DNA of 64,000 bases from Marinomonas pollencensis (lineage in GTDB: Bacteria; Pseudomonadota; Gammaproteobacteria; Pseudomonadales; Marinomonadaceae), in NCBI RefSeq assembly GCF_003387375.1, contig NZ_QUNG01000005.1, forward strand, positions 275,317 to 339,316, given 5' to 3'. Numbering within the stretch: position 1 is the stretch's first letter; each line of letters opens with the position of its first letter. Shown piece by piece: positions 29,011-37,768 of the stretch. The translations under genes and the position numbers were made by a program. The notes under the pieces were generated by a model that worked only from the letters and a program-made list of their open reading frames with translations, did not search any database and had not been told where the DNA came from.

Positions 29011-29996
29011 GGCGTCATCTCCGAGTGAACCGGTTTGTGACACGCGCGTAATTTGCCTGGCTGATACTCTTCAAGTGCAGGGGCTTCTGTACGGCAACGG
29101 TGTTCGACAAATTGGCAGCGCGCTTGGAATGGGCAGCCAGTAGGGAGGTTTAATAGGTTCGGTGGATTACCTGCAATCGTTGTTAAGGTCTCTTCTTCGC
29201 CATCAAGGCGAGGAATGGCTTCTAGTAGCCCTTGCGTATAAGGATGCGTAGGGCGATAGAACACATCGTCAGTTTGCCCGTATTCCATGGTGCGGCCGGC
29301 ATACATGACCAGTACTTTGTCACATAACCCTGCCACCACCCCAAGATCATGGGTAATCATGATGATAGAAGTATTAAATTCGGACTTAAGTTCGTTCAAT
29401 AAGGTCAAAATTTGCGCTTGTACTGTTACATCCAGTGCGGTTGTCGGCTCATCTGCAATCAAGAGTTTTGGCTGACATAACAAGGCCATGGCAATCATTA
29501 CCCGTTGGCGCATACCGCCTGAAAACTCATGGGGAAACATGTTCATGCGTTTGCGTGCTTCTGGCATCTTCACCGCATCGAGCATTTTGACTGAGGCTTC
29601 AAACGCGTCAGCTTTGCTCATGCCCTTATGCAGAATAAGCACTTCCATAAGCTGCTTGCCGACCTTCATGTAAGGGTTTAATGACGTCATTGGATCTTGA
29701 AATATCATGGCGATTTTTTCGGAGCGAATACGATTCATTGCTTTGTCATTCAGTGCAAGAATGTTTTCTCCTTCGAAACGTGCTTCCCCTGTGATCTGGC
29801 CATTGCCCGCGAGTAACCCCATGAGGGCAAAGGCGGTTTGGCTTTTGCCTGAGCCTGACTCGCCAACGATACCTAGGGTTTCCCCTTGAGCTAGGTTGAA
29901 GTTCAAGTTATTAACGGCAGTCACTTGACCATCTGGTGTTTTAAAGTTCACGCGCAGATTATCAACTTCTAAAATGTTGTTAGACGAATTCATCAT
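29007..29996 (-). CDS. oppD: Oligopeptide ABC transporter ATP-binding protein OppD
   Basis: Partner ATPase of OppF. Walker A GESGSGKS, signature FSGGMRQR, Walker B LLIADEPTTALD, and C-terminal Cys motif CPFQARCQFVEHRC. 329 residues. Begins 6 bases after oppC and overlaps oppF by 4, indicating tight translational coupling. Two consecutive ATG codons stand at the start. Confidence 0.93.
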   Translation of the reverse strand: MMNSSNNILEVDNLRVNFKTPDGQVTAVNNLNFNLAQGETLGIVGESGSGKSQTAFALMGLLAGNGQITGEARFEGENILALNDKAMNRIRSEKIAMIFQDPMTSLNPYMKVGKQLMEVLILHKGMSKADAFEASVKMLDAVKMPEARKRMNMFPHEFSGGMRQRVMIAMALLCQPKLLIADEPTTALDVTVQAQILTLLNELKSEFNTSIIMITHDLGVVAGLCDKVLVMYAGRTMEYGQTDDVFYRPTHPYTQGLLEAIPRLDGEEETLTTIAGNPPNLLNLPTGCPFQARCQFVEHRCRTEAPALEEYQPGKLRACHKPVHSEMTP

Positions 29997-30002
29997 AGCC
30001 TC

Positions 30003-30929
30003 CTAGCGGTCTTTTGGGTCTAGAGCGTCGCGTAAACCGTCGCCTAGGAAGTTGAAACAAAACAGTGTGACGACTAAGAAAGCGAGCGGCCAAGCGAGTT
30101 GCCAGACAGCAATTTCCATATTAGGGGAGCCTTCTGAAATTAAGGCGCCCCAGCTGGTCATCGGCTCTTGTACCCCAAGGCCTAAGAAGCTGATGAAAGA
30201 CTCAAGTAAGATCATGTTCGGCACCAATAAGGTGGCATAAACAATCACTACACCGAGTACGTTTGGCACTATGTGGCGGAGGATGATCTTGTGAGACGAC
30301 ACCCCACAAGCATAGGCTGCCTCAATGTATTCCTTGTTTTTCAAACTCAGTGTCTGTCCACGCACGATACGCGCCATATCAAGCCAGGACACCGCACCAA
30401 TCGCGATAAATATGAGTAAGATATTGCGACCAAATACCGTCATTAGAATGATGACGAAGAACATAAAAGGGAATGAGTTGAGAATTTCTAGGATACGCAT
30501 CATCACGCTGTCGACACGACCTCCCAGATAGCCAGACGTAGCGCCATACAAAGTGCCAATGACAATGGCAACGAAACTGCCCAAAATGCCCACCATCAAG
30601 GATATTTGACCGCCTTGCATGGTGCGTACAAAAATATCTCGGCCTAACGGGTCGGTGCCAAAATAGTGACCTGTCTCGATACTTGGGCGTCCTAAAGTGC
30701 TGATGTCTGACAGGGCTGCCCAATCAATGTCAGCATAATTCCACTGGCTTAAGAGAGGGCCAAAAATAGACAGTGAAGCAATCAGTGCCAGTATGATTAA
30801 ACTGATTACCGCGGCTTTATTAGTGAAGAAACGACGGCGAGCGTCTTGCCACAAACTGCGGCCTTCGATTTCAGTCACTTGTTCGGCAAATTGCTCGACA
30901 GCCGCGACTTTATCTTTACTTGTGATCAT
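30003..30929 (-). CDS. oppC: Oligopeptide ABC transporter permease OppC
   Basis: Inner-membrane permease with one N-terminal helix followed by a five-helix transport domain. The DppC/OppC hallmark FGTDPLGRDIFVRTMQGG is present, as is the EAA loop YIEAAYACGVSSHKIILRHI before the last helices. 308 residues. Lies 11 bases after oppB. Confidence 0.93.
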   Translation of the reverse strand: MITSKDKVAAVEQFAEQVTEIEGRSLWQDARRRFFTNKAAVISLIILALIASLSIFGPLLSQWNYADIDWAALSDISTLGRPSIETGHYFGTDPLGRDIFVRTMQGGQISLMVGILGSFVAIVIGTLYGATSGYLGGRVDSVMMRILEILNSFPFMFFVIILMTVFGRNILLIFIAIGAVSWLDMARIVRGQTLSLKNKEYIEAAYACGVSSHKIILRHIVPNVLGVVIVYATLLVPNMILLESFISFLGLGVQEPMTSWGALISEGSPNMEIAVWQLAWPLAFLVVTLFCFNFLGDGLRDALDPKDR

Positions 30930-30940
30930 AGTGGGTCGCT

Positions 30941-31861
30941 CTAGTAACGAATTTTAGGGTCAATGAAGACATACAAGATGTCGACAATGGCGTTAAAAAG
31001 AATGGTCAGCGTACCGATCAAAATGGTGATTCCCATGACCATTGAGTAATCACGGTTAATCGCACCATTCACGAAGTGTTGACCAATGCCTCCGGTACCG
31101 AAAAACTGATCTACCACCACTGAGCCGGTAATAATGCCAACAAATGCGGGGCCAAGATAAGACACCACAGGCAGCATAGCTGGGCGTAAGGCATGACGAA
31201 TAATAATGTGTGACTTCGGCAAACCTTTGGCTCTGGCGGTACGGATGAAGTTGGAATGCATGGTTTCTATCATGCTGCCCCGGGTAATACGGGCGATTTG
31301 TGCGATGTAGCTGGTGGACATAGCGATAACTGGCATGATCAGATAAGGCCAAGCGCCGCCATTCCAGCCGCCGGCGGGCAGCCATTGGTAATGAATGGAG
31401 AAAAACAGAATGCACAAGGGAGCAATCACAAAGTTAGGTAATACCATTCCTATATTGGCAAAAGCCATCACGCCGTAGTCGAGTAAAGAGTTCTGGCGTA
31501 GTGCGGCAAACACACCGCATAACACTCCTACTGACACCGCCACGAGAAAAGACCAAAAGCCGATTTCAGCCGAGACAGGAAAGCTTTGTGCGACCAGTTG
31601 GTTAATAGTGAAGTCGGTAAAACGGAAAGAGTAACCTAAGTTACCGTGCAATAAATCCCAGAGATAATGGAAGTACTGGCTCATTAGGGATTCGTTCATG
31701 TGGTACTTGGCTTGCAAGTTCGCTAATACGGCAGCGGGAACGCCGCGTTCTGAGGTAAATGGGCTGCCTGGAGCAAAGTGCATCAAAAAGAAAGAGAGTG
31801 TCACTAAAGCAAGCAGCGTTGGAATCGCTTCAAGCAAGCGTTTAATAATAAATTTGAGCAT
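30941..31861 (-). CDS. oppB: Oligopeptide ABC transporter permease OppB
   Basis: Inner-membrane permease that pairs with OppC. The N terminus MLKFIIKRLLEAIPTLLAL and the FAPGSPF loop are typical of OppB. The EAA loop FIRTARAKGLPKSHIIIRHAL is clear. 306 residues. A hairpin lies in the gap between oppA and this gene. Confidence 0.93.
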   Translation of the reverse strand: MLKFIIKRLLEAIPTLLALVTLSFFLMHFAPGSPFTSERGVPAAVLANLQAKYHMNESLMSQYFHYLWDLLHGNLGYSFRFTDFTINQLVAQSFPVSAEIGFWSFLVAVSVGVLCGVFAALRQNSLLDYGVMAFANIGMVLPNFVIAPLCILFFSIHYQWLPAGGWNGGAWPYLIMPVIAMSTSYIAQIARITRGSMIETMHSNFIRTARAKGLPKSHIIIRHALRPAMLPVVSYLGPAFVGIITGSVVVDQFFGTGGIGQHFVNGAINRDYSMVMGITILIGTLTILFNAIVDILYVFIDPKIRY

Positions 31862-31922
31862 ACAAAATACCTGATTAGGCCGCGAGACGGCTAATGCTAG
31901 GAACCGTTAATGGAGAGTAAAT

Positions 31923-31944
31923 CCCAGCGCATGACGGCGCTGGG
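31923..31944. repeat. Hairpin between oppA and oppB
   Basis: Perfect 8-bp stem CCCAGCGC/GCGCTGGG with a 6-base loop, 16 bases past the oppA stop and without a T run. Such hairpins after binding-protein genes commonly protect the upstream mRNA so that the binding protein is made in excess (inference). A similar hairpin lies at the same place in the aap operon. Confidence 0.65.
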
Positions 31945-31960
31945 GGAAGTCGAAGCAATC

Positions 31961-33583
31961 TTAATGCGCGATAATATACATATCGCGAGTGTAGATATTG
32001 TCTTCAAGGTTGGGCTTGTAGCCGCCAACATAGGTTTTCACCAGACGCTTGATAGAATATTGATAGATGGGCGCAACGGCCATGTCTTGATCAATGACTA
32101 AATCTTCTGCCTTTTGGTAGAAAGGCGCAGGGTCATTGGCTTTTGCTGCTTGCGCCATGTATTGGTCATATTGCGCATTTTTGTAATGGGCGTTGTTACT
32201 GGTATTAGTAGATTTAAACAAATCCAAGAAGGTAGAGGCTTCGTTGTAATCACCTACCCAACCGTCACGGGCAACGCCAAAGTTACCTAGGTTACGAGTG
32301 TCAATGAAGGTTTTCCATTCTTGGTTCTCAAGCGTGGCATTCACTCCCAAGGTTTTTTTCCACATAGAGGCCACCGCAATGGCAATTTTCTTATGACCAT
32401 CGTTGGTGTTGTAGAGCAGGGTGAAACTAAGCGGGTTGTTCTTGTCGTAGCCGGCTTCTTTTAGCAGCTCTTTTGCTTTTGCATTACGTTCTGCTTGTGT
32501 CCACTTCGCGTATTCAGGCTGTTTTGCAGTAAAGCCATCAACAGAAGGCGGGGTAAATGTATAGGCAGGGATCTCACCGACACCGGTTACGTATTTAGTG
32601 ATGATAGAGCGGTCGATTGCATAAGAAAGCGCCTTACGAACACGTACATCATCAAATGGCGGTTGTTGGTTATTAAAGTCATAGTAGTAGGCCGCTAATT
32701 GCGGTGTGACTTTTACTTCATCGGGTGTGGTTTTCAATAACTCTTTATAACGGTTAGTCGGAATACCTGAGAAAGAGGTCACATCCAAATCTCCAGCTTG
32801 ATAACGGCTGAACTCGACGGTTGAATCCTTGATCGGTAACACAGTCACTTTGTTAATAATGGTTTTTTTGTCGTTCCAGTAGTTATGGTTACGGACAAAC
32901 ACCATTTTCTCATTCACAATCCAAGTGTCTAACTTATAAGCGCCGTTGCTGACCAAATTGCCTGCTTTTGTCCAATTATCGCCAAATTTTTCAATGGCTT
33001 GTTTCGGTGCTGGGTACATGGCCGAGTTAACGGTCATTTTAACAAAGTAAGGTACGGAATGATCTAGAGATACCTGGAAGGTGTATTTATCCAGTGCTTT
33101 AACGCCCAAGTCAGAAACTTTCGCTTTACCGTCGATGATGTTTTGCGCATTGTTGATGCCAGCAAGAGCGGCGTACCAGGAGTAAACAGACGCGGTTTTA
33201 GGGGCGACAAGGCGTTGAAAGCCATAGACAAAGTCATTGGCTGTGACGGGGCTGCCGTCAGACCATTTTGCATCGTGGCGTAAGTTAAACGTGTAAACAG
33301 TATTGTCGTCATTGACCGTATAGCCGGTGGCTACGCCAGGTACGAGCTTGCCACCTTCGCCTTCACTGTACAGTCCTTCAAATAGGTCTTTAGCACGAAG
33401 AGAGCCTGGCGTTCCTTGGATTTTCTGAGGATCTAGGGTCGCCGGCTCTCCTTCACCGCCTTTTACTAACTCTTGTTTGTCGGCTAGCTTTACGCCCACT
33501 GGCACATCCGCAGCGTGTACTTGCATGGCACTCAATGAGGTGGAGAGGAGTGCGCTTGCAAGCAACGTTTTTGTGAATTTCAT
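31961..33583 (-). CDS. oppA: Periplasmic oligopeptide-binding protein OppA
   Basis: Extracytoplasmic substrate-binding protein (family 5) of the Opp importer. The Sec signal peptide MKFTKTLLASALLSTSLSAM ends near an AxA site (VHAAD); no lipobox Cys is present, so it is soluble in the periplasm. Conserved segments: GEPATLDPQKIQGTPG, DDNTVYTFNLRHDAKWSDG, and VRKALSYAIDRSII. 540 residues. First gene of the operon. Confidence 0.94.
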   Translation of the reverse strand: MKFTKTLLASALLSTSLSAMQVHAADVPVGVKLADKQELVKGGEGEPATLDPQKIQGTPGSLRAKDLFEGLYSEGEGGKLVPGVATGYTVNDDNTVYTFNLRHDAKWSDGSPVTANDFVYGFQRLVAPKTASVYSWYAALAGINNAQNIIDGKAKVSDLGVKALDKYTFQVSLDHSVPYFVKMTVNSAMYPAPKQAIEKFGDNWTKAGNLVSNGAYKLDTWIVNEKMVFVRNHNYWNDKKTIINKVTVLPIKDSTVEFSRYQAGDLDVTSFSGIPTNRYKELLKTTPDEVKVTPQLAAYYYDFNNQQPPFDDVRVRKALSYAIDRSIITKYVTGVGEIPAYTFTPPSVDGFTAKQPEYAKWTQAERNAKAKELLKEAGYDKNNPLSFTLLYNTNDGHKKIAIAVASMWKKTLGVNATLENQEWKTFIDTRNLGNFGVARDGWVGDYNEASTFLDLFKSTNTSNNAHYKNAQYDQYMAQAAKANDPAPFYQKAEDLVIDQDMAVAPIYQYSIKRLVKTYVGGYKPNLEDNIYTRDMYIIAH

Positions 33584-33914
33584 AATCTTCCCTTTGCTAG
33601 TTAGCTTTTGTTTGTGTTTTTTATAATCGTTTCCTTAGACCGTCATTTCGCGAGAGGACGACGGCTGAACTTTTATATTTCATTAATTCACAAAAGGTCA
33701 CAATCGAAATTCCGCATCATGTTATGCGTCTAATAAACCAACCGGCACTGGTGTTGGTAAGTGAAGATAATGTGAGAAGTGCTGTTTGTTTGAGATATCC
33801 GTGTTAGGGAGAGATGGCTTTGGTTGATAGTCGAGGCTCTGTATGGAGCCCATGATAAGCGCGTGTTACTCTTTGTTGATTAGAAAGGTAATTTATTAAA
33901 TTAAGGTAGGAAGA
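33584..33914. other. Divergent intergenic region oppA / cysZ-like
   Basis: 331 bases separating two divergent units; it must hold the promoters for the opp operon (leftward) and the cysZ-like gene (rightward). I see no ORF and no strong repeat. Confidence 0.5.
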
Positions 33915-34694
33915 GTGATTACACAGCCATTTAAGGCCGCCGGTGCGTTTATAAAAGCACTGCCTCTGGCCGTTTCCCCAGGATTAAGAATATTCATCGT
34001 GGTGCCTTTGTTAGCAAACTTTGCTTTGATGGCTTTGATTTACATGGTGGCTTTAAGCTATTTCAACGATTTAATTGCTATCGCAATGGACTATCTACCT
34101 AGCTGGCTGGCGTTTTTGCACTGGTTGTTTTATTTGATTTTCGCTGCGGTTATCAGCGTTTTGCTCTTTTATAGTTTCTCGGTCGGTATCAATATTTTAG
34201 CCGCGCCTTTCATGGCCTTTTTGGCAGAAAAAGTCGAAGAGCGACAAACCGGTAAAGTGTTTGATGAGGAGTTAAATGCGAAAGCGCTTTTGTTGATCAC
34301 TGGGCGGACTTTGCAGCGAGAAATGCAAAAGATATTGTACTTTTTGCCGCGTTTTATTTTGTTGTTATTGATGTCTTTTATTCCCTTGGTCAATGTTGTT
34401 TCACCCGTCTTACTGCTGTTGTTTTCAGCCTGGATGCTGTCTTTACAATATATGGATTATGCCTTTGATAACAACAAGGTAGCCTTTCATGACATGCGCC
34501 AAATGCTGCGCACAAAACCATTATTGTGTTGGACGTTTGGTGGTATTGTGATGGTTTGTTTAACCATTCCATTGGTTAACTTATTCGTTATGCCAATTGC
34601 TGTCGTTGCAGCAACCTTATTATGGATTTCGGTTTTTAGACCTCAGCACGGTGATGTGTCTTCATTGGTCGGTCGTACGAGTGGGCTTTTATAA
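33915..34694 (+). CDS. CysZ-like (EI24 family) membrane protein
   Basis: Integral membrane protein of the EI24/CysZ family, known in E. coli as a sulfate uptake channel feeding cysteine synthesis. The 259-residue protein starts by GTG and has about four to six hydrophobic segments. The opening (GAFIKALPLAVSPGLRIFIVVPLLANF) and the stretch AAPFMAFLAEKVEERQTG are characteristic. The symbol is withheld because the substrate is not shown by the sequence. The stop codon overlaps the ATG of the response regulator by one base. Confidence 0.82.
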   Translation: MITQPFKAAGAFIKALPLAVSPGLRIFIVVPLLANFALMALIYMVALSYFNDLIAIAMDYLPSWLAFLHWLFYLIFAAVISVLLFYSFSVGINILAAPFMAFLAEKVEERQTGKVFDEELNAKALLLITGRTLQREMQKILYFLPRFILLLLMSFIPLVNVVSPVLLLLFSAWMLSLQYMDYAFDNNKVAFHDMRQMLRTKPLLCWTFGGIVMVCLTIPLVNLFVMPIAVVAATLLWISVFRPQHGDVSSLVGRTSGLL

Positions 34695-35548
34695 TGACAA
34701 TAAAGATTCTTGTAGTAGATGATGCGTCTTTCACGCGTGATTTGATTAAACGTACAGTGCGTCAGCAGTTTCCTGCTTCTGTTGTAGAAGAGGCGGTAAA
34801 TGGCCGGAAAGCTCAGCAAATGCTTGCAAAAAGTCAGTTTGATATGATTTTGTGCGACTGGGAGATGCCTGAGATGACTGGTGTTGAGCTGCTGAAATGG
34901 TGCCGAGAGCAGAGTCATTATAAAAAAGAAAATATCCCTTTTATTATGATTACCAGCCGAGGCGACAAAAGTAATGTGGTAGAAGCCGTGCAATCGGGGG
35001 TCACTGATTATTTGGGTAAGCCATTTTCCAGTGAACAGCTGGTGAATAAAATTTTCAGTGCAGCCAAAAAGCACAAGATGGAAAGTAAGCTGGTGGCTGA
35101 AAAGCCTCGGAATGCTTCTAATGCCGCCGGACAAGGTGGCGTGGCGGCCGCATCGATTGATGTTTTAATGAACGCTGGAAAGTCCACCCGGCCAGTACAA
35201 GCGACTAAATTTACCCACCCAGCCGCTGCCACGGTGACGACCAAAGATGTCAAAATTCCAACCATGGTGCGCTTCGAAGAAAAGCAGTTCCGTTGTATGG
35301 TGATTCAACTCAGTAAGCAAGATGTGACTATCTTGATCAAGAGTGATGATGTGGTGCCGCAAGTGCTAGGGCAAGCGGTTCTGGATTTAGAGTTGGCGGG
35401 CAAGGTGAATCGTTTGAACTATTATATTCAATCGGTAGCCACCACAGAGAAGAAACATGATTCTACCTTTTTGACGGTTGTCTTAGGCTTAATTGATCAG
35501 GATGCAGAAAAAGAAGCCTTTATCAGCCAATTATTCGATGGCTTTTAA
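34694..35548 (+). CDS. Response regulator with receiver and PilZ-like C-terminal domain
   Basis: 284 residues. The receiver domain (about 1-125) has a full set of key residues: acidic pair in LVVDDASFTRD, phospho-accepting Asp in ILCDWEMPEM, Thr in ITSRGD and Lys in YLGKPF. A flexible Ala/Lys-rich linker follows, then a beta-rich C-terminal domain (about 190-284: MVRFEEKQFRCMVIQLSKQDV) that looks like a PilZ fold but without clear RxxxR and D/NxSxxG c-di-GMP motifs. Translationally coupled to the cysZ-like gene (TAATG). Cognate kinase unknown. Confidence 0.78.
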   Translation: MTIKILVVDDASFTRDLIKRTVRQQFPASVVEEAVNGRKAQQMLAKSQFDMILCDWEMPEMTGVELLKWCREQSHYKKENIPFIMITSRGDKSNVVEAVQSGVTDYLGKPFSSEQLVNKIFSAAKKHKMESKLVAEKPRNASNAAGQGGVAAASIDVLMNAGKSTRPVQATKFTHPAAATVTTKDVKIPTMVRFEEKQFRCMVIQLSKQDVTILIKSDDVVPQVLGQAVLDLELAGKVNRLNYYIQSVATTEKKHDSTFLTVVLGLIDQDAEKEAFISQLFDGF

Positions 35549-35601
35549 CACTATGACGCTGCGGTCTCATTAGTGCGTTAAAAACGGCGGTGTCAGACTA
35601 A

Positions 35602-35634
35602 CTTGAAGTGTCCTATCAAGTTGGACACTTCAAG
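35602..35634. terminator. Hairpin between convergent response regulator and phoR
   Basis: A perfect 12-bp stem CTTGAAGTGTCC/GGACACTTCAAG with a 9-base loop, lying 54 bases past the response-regulator stop and 11 bases past that of phoR. No adjacent T run. Confidence 0.6.
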
Positions 35635-35644
35635 CTGGCCGCTT

Positions 35645-36985
35645 TTATTCTTCTGGTAATGTCGAGAGTGTTGACGAAGTTGCGGATGGAATGCTGTCGC
35701 TACGTACACGGTTAGCTGGGAAATGACATGAAAAGACACTCCCTCGATTGAGTTCACTGCGAATTTGAAGTTTGGCGTCATGATGCATCAATATGTGTTT
35801 CACAATAGCCAGCCCAAGCCCTGTGCCGCCGGTCGAAGAGCTACGCCCTTTGTCGACCCGAAAGAAGCGCTCCGTAAGCCGCGGAATGTATCTAGGGTCA
35901 ATACCTAGGCCGCTGTCCTTCACGGAGAACACGCCATTAAACTCGCTTGATTCCCATTTGACCAAGATAGCACCACCATTAGGTGAGTACTTGATGGCAT
36001 TCACAACTAGGTTTGAAAAGGCGCTATAGAGTTCATTATAAGAACCATAAATACGGTCATTTTCGGCGAAATCAAAGCTGAGCTGATGTTGCTCAGAGAG
36101 AATGGGCGTCGCTATTTTCTCTATGGCTTCAATGAACAGTTGAACGCTATACCACTGATCCTCTTCTCGTTTTTCATCATTTTCGAGACGAGATAGCAGT
36201 AATAAATCGTCGATCAAGTGTTCCATACGAAGAGACTGGTCTGACATGTTAGTAATGCCTCTTTGCATGCTAGCAGGGAGGTTGTCTTTGAACATGTCTA
36301 GGGTTTCCAAATAGCCTTTAATCACAGTGAGCGGTGTTTTCAGCTCGTGAGAAGCATTGGCCACAAAGTCTTTACGCATTTGCTCTAGTAAGTGTAGGCG
36401 GGTGACATCACGGATAAAAATGAGGTGGTCATTCTTGTCATACAGAGTTGTTTGGATTTCTATATAGATACCTTCTTTTGCAGGTGACTTGATCACCAAA
36501 GGTTCACCAAAACGCTTTTGAGTGAAATATCGGAAAAAATCTGGGTTGCGAACAATATTGGTAATAGACTGGCCACGGTCTACGGGCCGCATAAGACCTA
36601 TGAGGTGAGCGGCGGAATTGTTCCACCATTCTAGACTGCCCTCACTGTCCGCCATAATGACGCCTTCTTTGAGGGCCGCAGTAGAGTGTTCAATCCGTGT
36701 AAGAGCTTGTTGCATACGCCGTTTGGATTTGCGTTGCTTTTTTTGTAGTCGGTAGACCGCATCAAAAATATCGCCCCAGATTCCTGAGGCTTCTGGCGGT
36801 GGAGCCTTTCCAGAATAGCGTAACCAGCTATGGAATTGGTAAAGCTGGTATAGCTGATGATAAAGAGAGCCTAGAAGGTAAATAAGCACAACGAGAATAA
36901 TATGCCCGATGCTGAAACCTATGACGAGACAGGCGATTAGCCCAAGCAACCAGCGAATAATCGATTGTCGCCAAATGAATTTCAT
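35645..36985 (-). CDS. phoR: Phosphate regulon sensor kinase PhoR
   Basis: Membrane histidine kinase that phosphorylates PhoB when phosphate is scarce. 446 residues: two N-terminal membrane helices without a large periplasmic domain (about 10-45), a PAS domain (EGVIMADSEGSLEWWNNSAA), HisKA with FVANASHELKTPLTV, and HATPase with NLVVNAIKYS, DSGLGI and GTGLGLAIVKHI. The organisation matches PhoR exactly. It begins 3 bases after phoB. Confidence 0.95.
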   Translation of the reverse strand: MKFIWRQSIIRWLLGLIACLVIGFSIGHIILVVLIYLLGSLYHQLYQLYQFHSWLRYSGKAPPPEASGIWGDIFDAVYRLQKKQRKSKRRMQQALTRIEHSTAALKEGVIMADSEGSLEWWNNSAAHLIGLMRPVDRGQSITNIVRNPDFFRYFTQKRFGEPLVIKSPAKEGIYIEIQTTLYDKNDHLIFIRDVTRLHLLEQMRKDFVANASHELKTPLTVIKGYLETLDMFKDNLPASMQRGITNMSDQSLRMEHLIDDLLLLSRLENDEKREEDQWYSVQLFIEAIEKIATPILSEQHQLSFDFAENDRIYGSYNELYSAFSNLVVNAIKYSPNGGAILVKWESSEFNGVFSVKDSGLGIDPRYIPRLTERFFRVDKGRSSSTGGTGLGLAIVKHILMHHDAKLQIRSELNRGSVFSCHFPANRVRSDSIPSATSSTLSTLPEE

Positions 36986-36988
36986 AAA

Positions 36989-37699
36989 TTAAGCGGTCCG
37001 TTTCGCTGAGAATCGATATCCCGTACCACGCACGGTTTGAATTAATGAGTCATGGTCTGTGCCGATGGCTTTACGCAAGCGACGAATATGTACATCCACG
37101 GTTCTTTCTTCAACATAGACGTTTCCGCCCCATACTTGATCAAGCAGTTGAGCTCTTGAATAGGCACGTTCTTGGTGTGTCATTAGGAACTTTAGTAAAC
37201 GATATTCCGTAGGACCCATGTCCAGAGGCGTGTTGCCTATCGTTACTCGTTGACTAATAGGGTCTAGTATTAAGCCGTCAATTTCAATTGGCTCATCAAC
37301 ACCTTGAGGGGTCGCACGACGTAAAACGGCTTTTAAACGAGCCACTAGTTCGCGAGGCGAAAATGGTTTAGTGATGTAATCATCTGCACCAACTTCTAAA
37401 CCTTGGATTTTGTTGTCTTCTTCACTTTTCGCGGTCAGCAAAATAACCGGGATCTCGGCGGTTGTGCTGTCCTTTTTTAAGCGACGAGTCAGCTCGATAC
37501 CGCTGCCCCCAGGCATCATCCAATCGCAGAGAATTAAATCTGGTCGATGGTCTACGATAAGCTCGTGGGCTTGCTGGCTATTTTCAGCTTCCATGTACTC
37601 GTACCCTGCCATTTCTAGGGCAACCGCGATCATTTCGCGAATGGAAGACTCATCATCAATAATTAATACTTTTTTACCGGTCACAGGATCTATCCTCAT
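36989..37699 (-). CDS. phoB: Phosphate regulon response regulator PhoB
   Basis: OmpR-type response regulator that binds Pho boxes. Receiver domain with IIDDESSIREMI, Asp in LILCDWMMPGGSG and ITKPFSPREL; C-terminal winged helix with the classic PTEYRLLKFLMTHQERAYSR, YVEERTVDVHIRRLRKA and RGTGYRFS. 236 residues. phoB then phoR is the standard order. A long inverted repeat lies 30 bases upstream. Confidence 0.96.
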   Translation of the reverse strand: MRIDPVTGKKVLIIDDESSIREMIAVALEMAGYEYMEAENSQQAHELIVDHRPDLILCDWMMPGGSGIELTRRLKKDSTTAEIPVILLTAKSEEDNKIQGLEVGADDYITKPFSPRELVARLKAVLRRATPQGVDEPIEIDGLILDPISQRVTIGNTPLDMGPTEYRLLKFLMTHQERAYSRAQLLDQVWGGNVYVEERTVDVHIRRLRKAIGTDHDSLIQTVRGTGYRFSAKRTA

Positions 37700-37728
37700 C
37701 TCAGGAACGGTTTCATTTAATCTATATA

Positions 37729-37756
37729 ATGTGACAATAAGATTACATTGTCACAT
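37729..37756 (-). promoter_or_regulatory. Inverted repeat upstream of phoB
   Basis: Perfect 10-bp inverted repeat ATGTGACAAT/ATTGTCACAT with an 8-base spacer. Each arm holds a TGTCA core, but the arms face each other, whereas Pho boxes are direct repeats 11 bases apart. It lies 30 bases upstream of the phoB ATG and 13 bases past the ubiA stop, so it may be a phoB operator. Confidence 0.5.
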
Positions 37757-37768
37757 CTTTGCCATATT

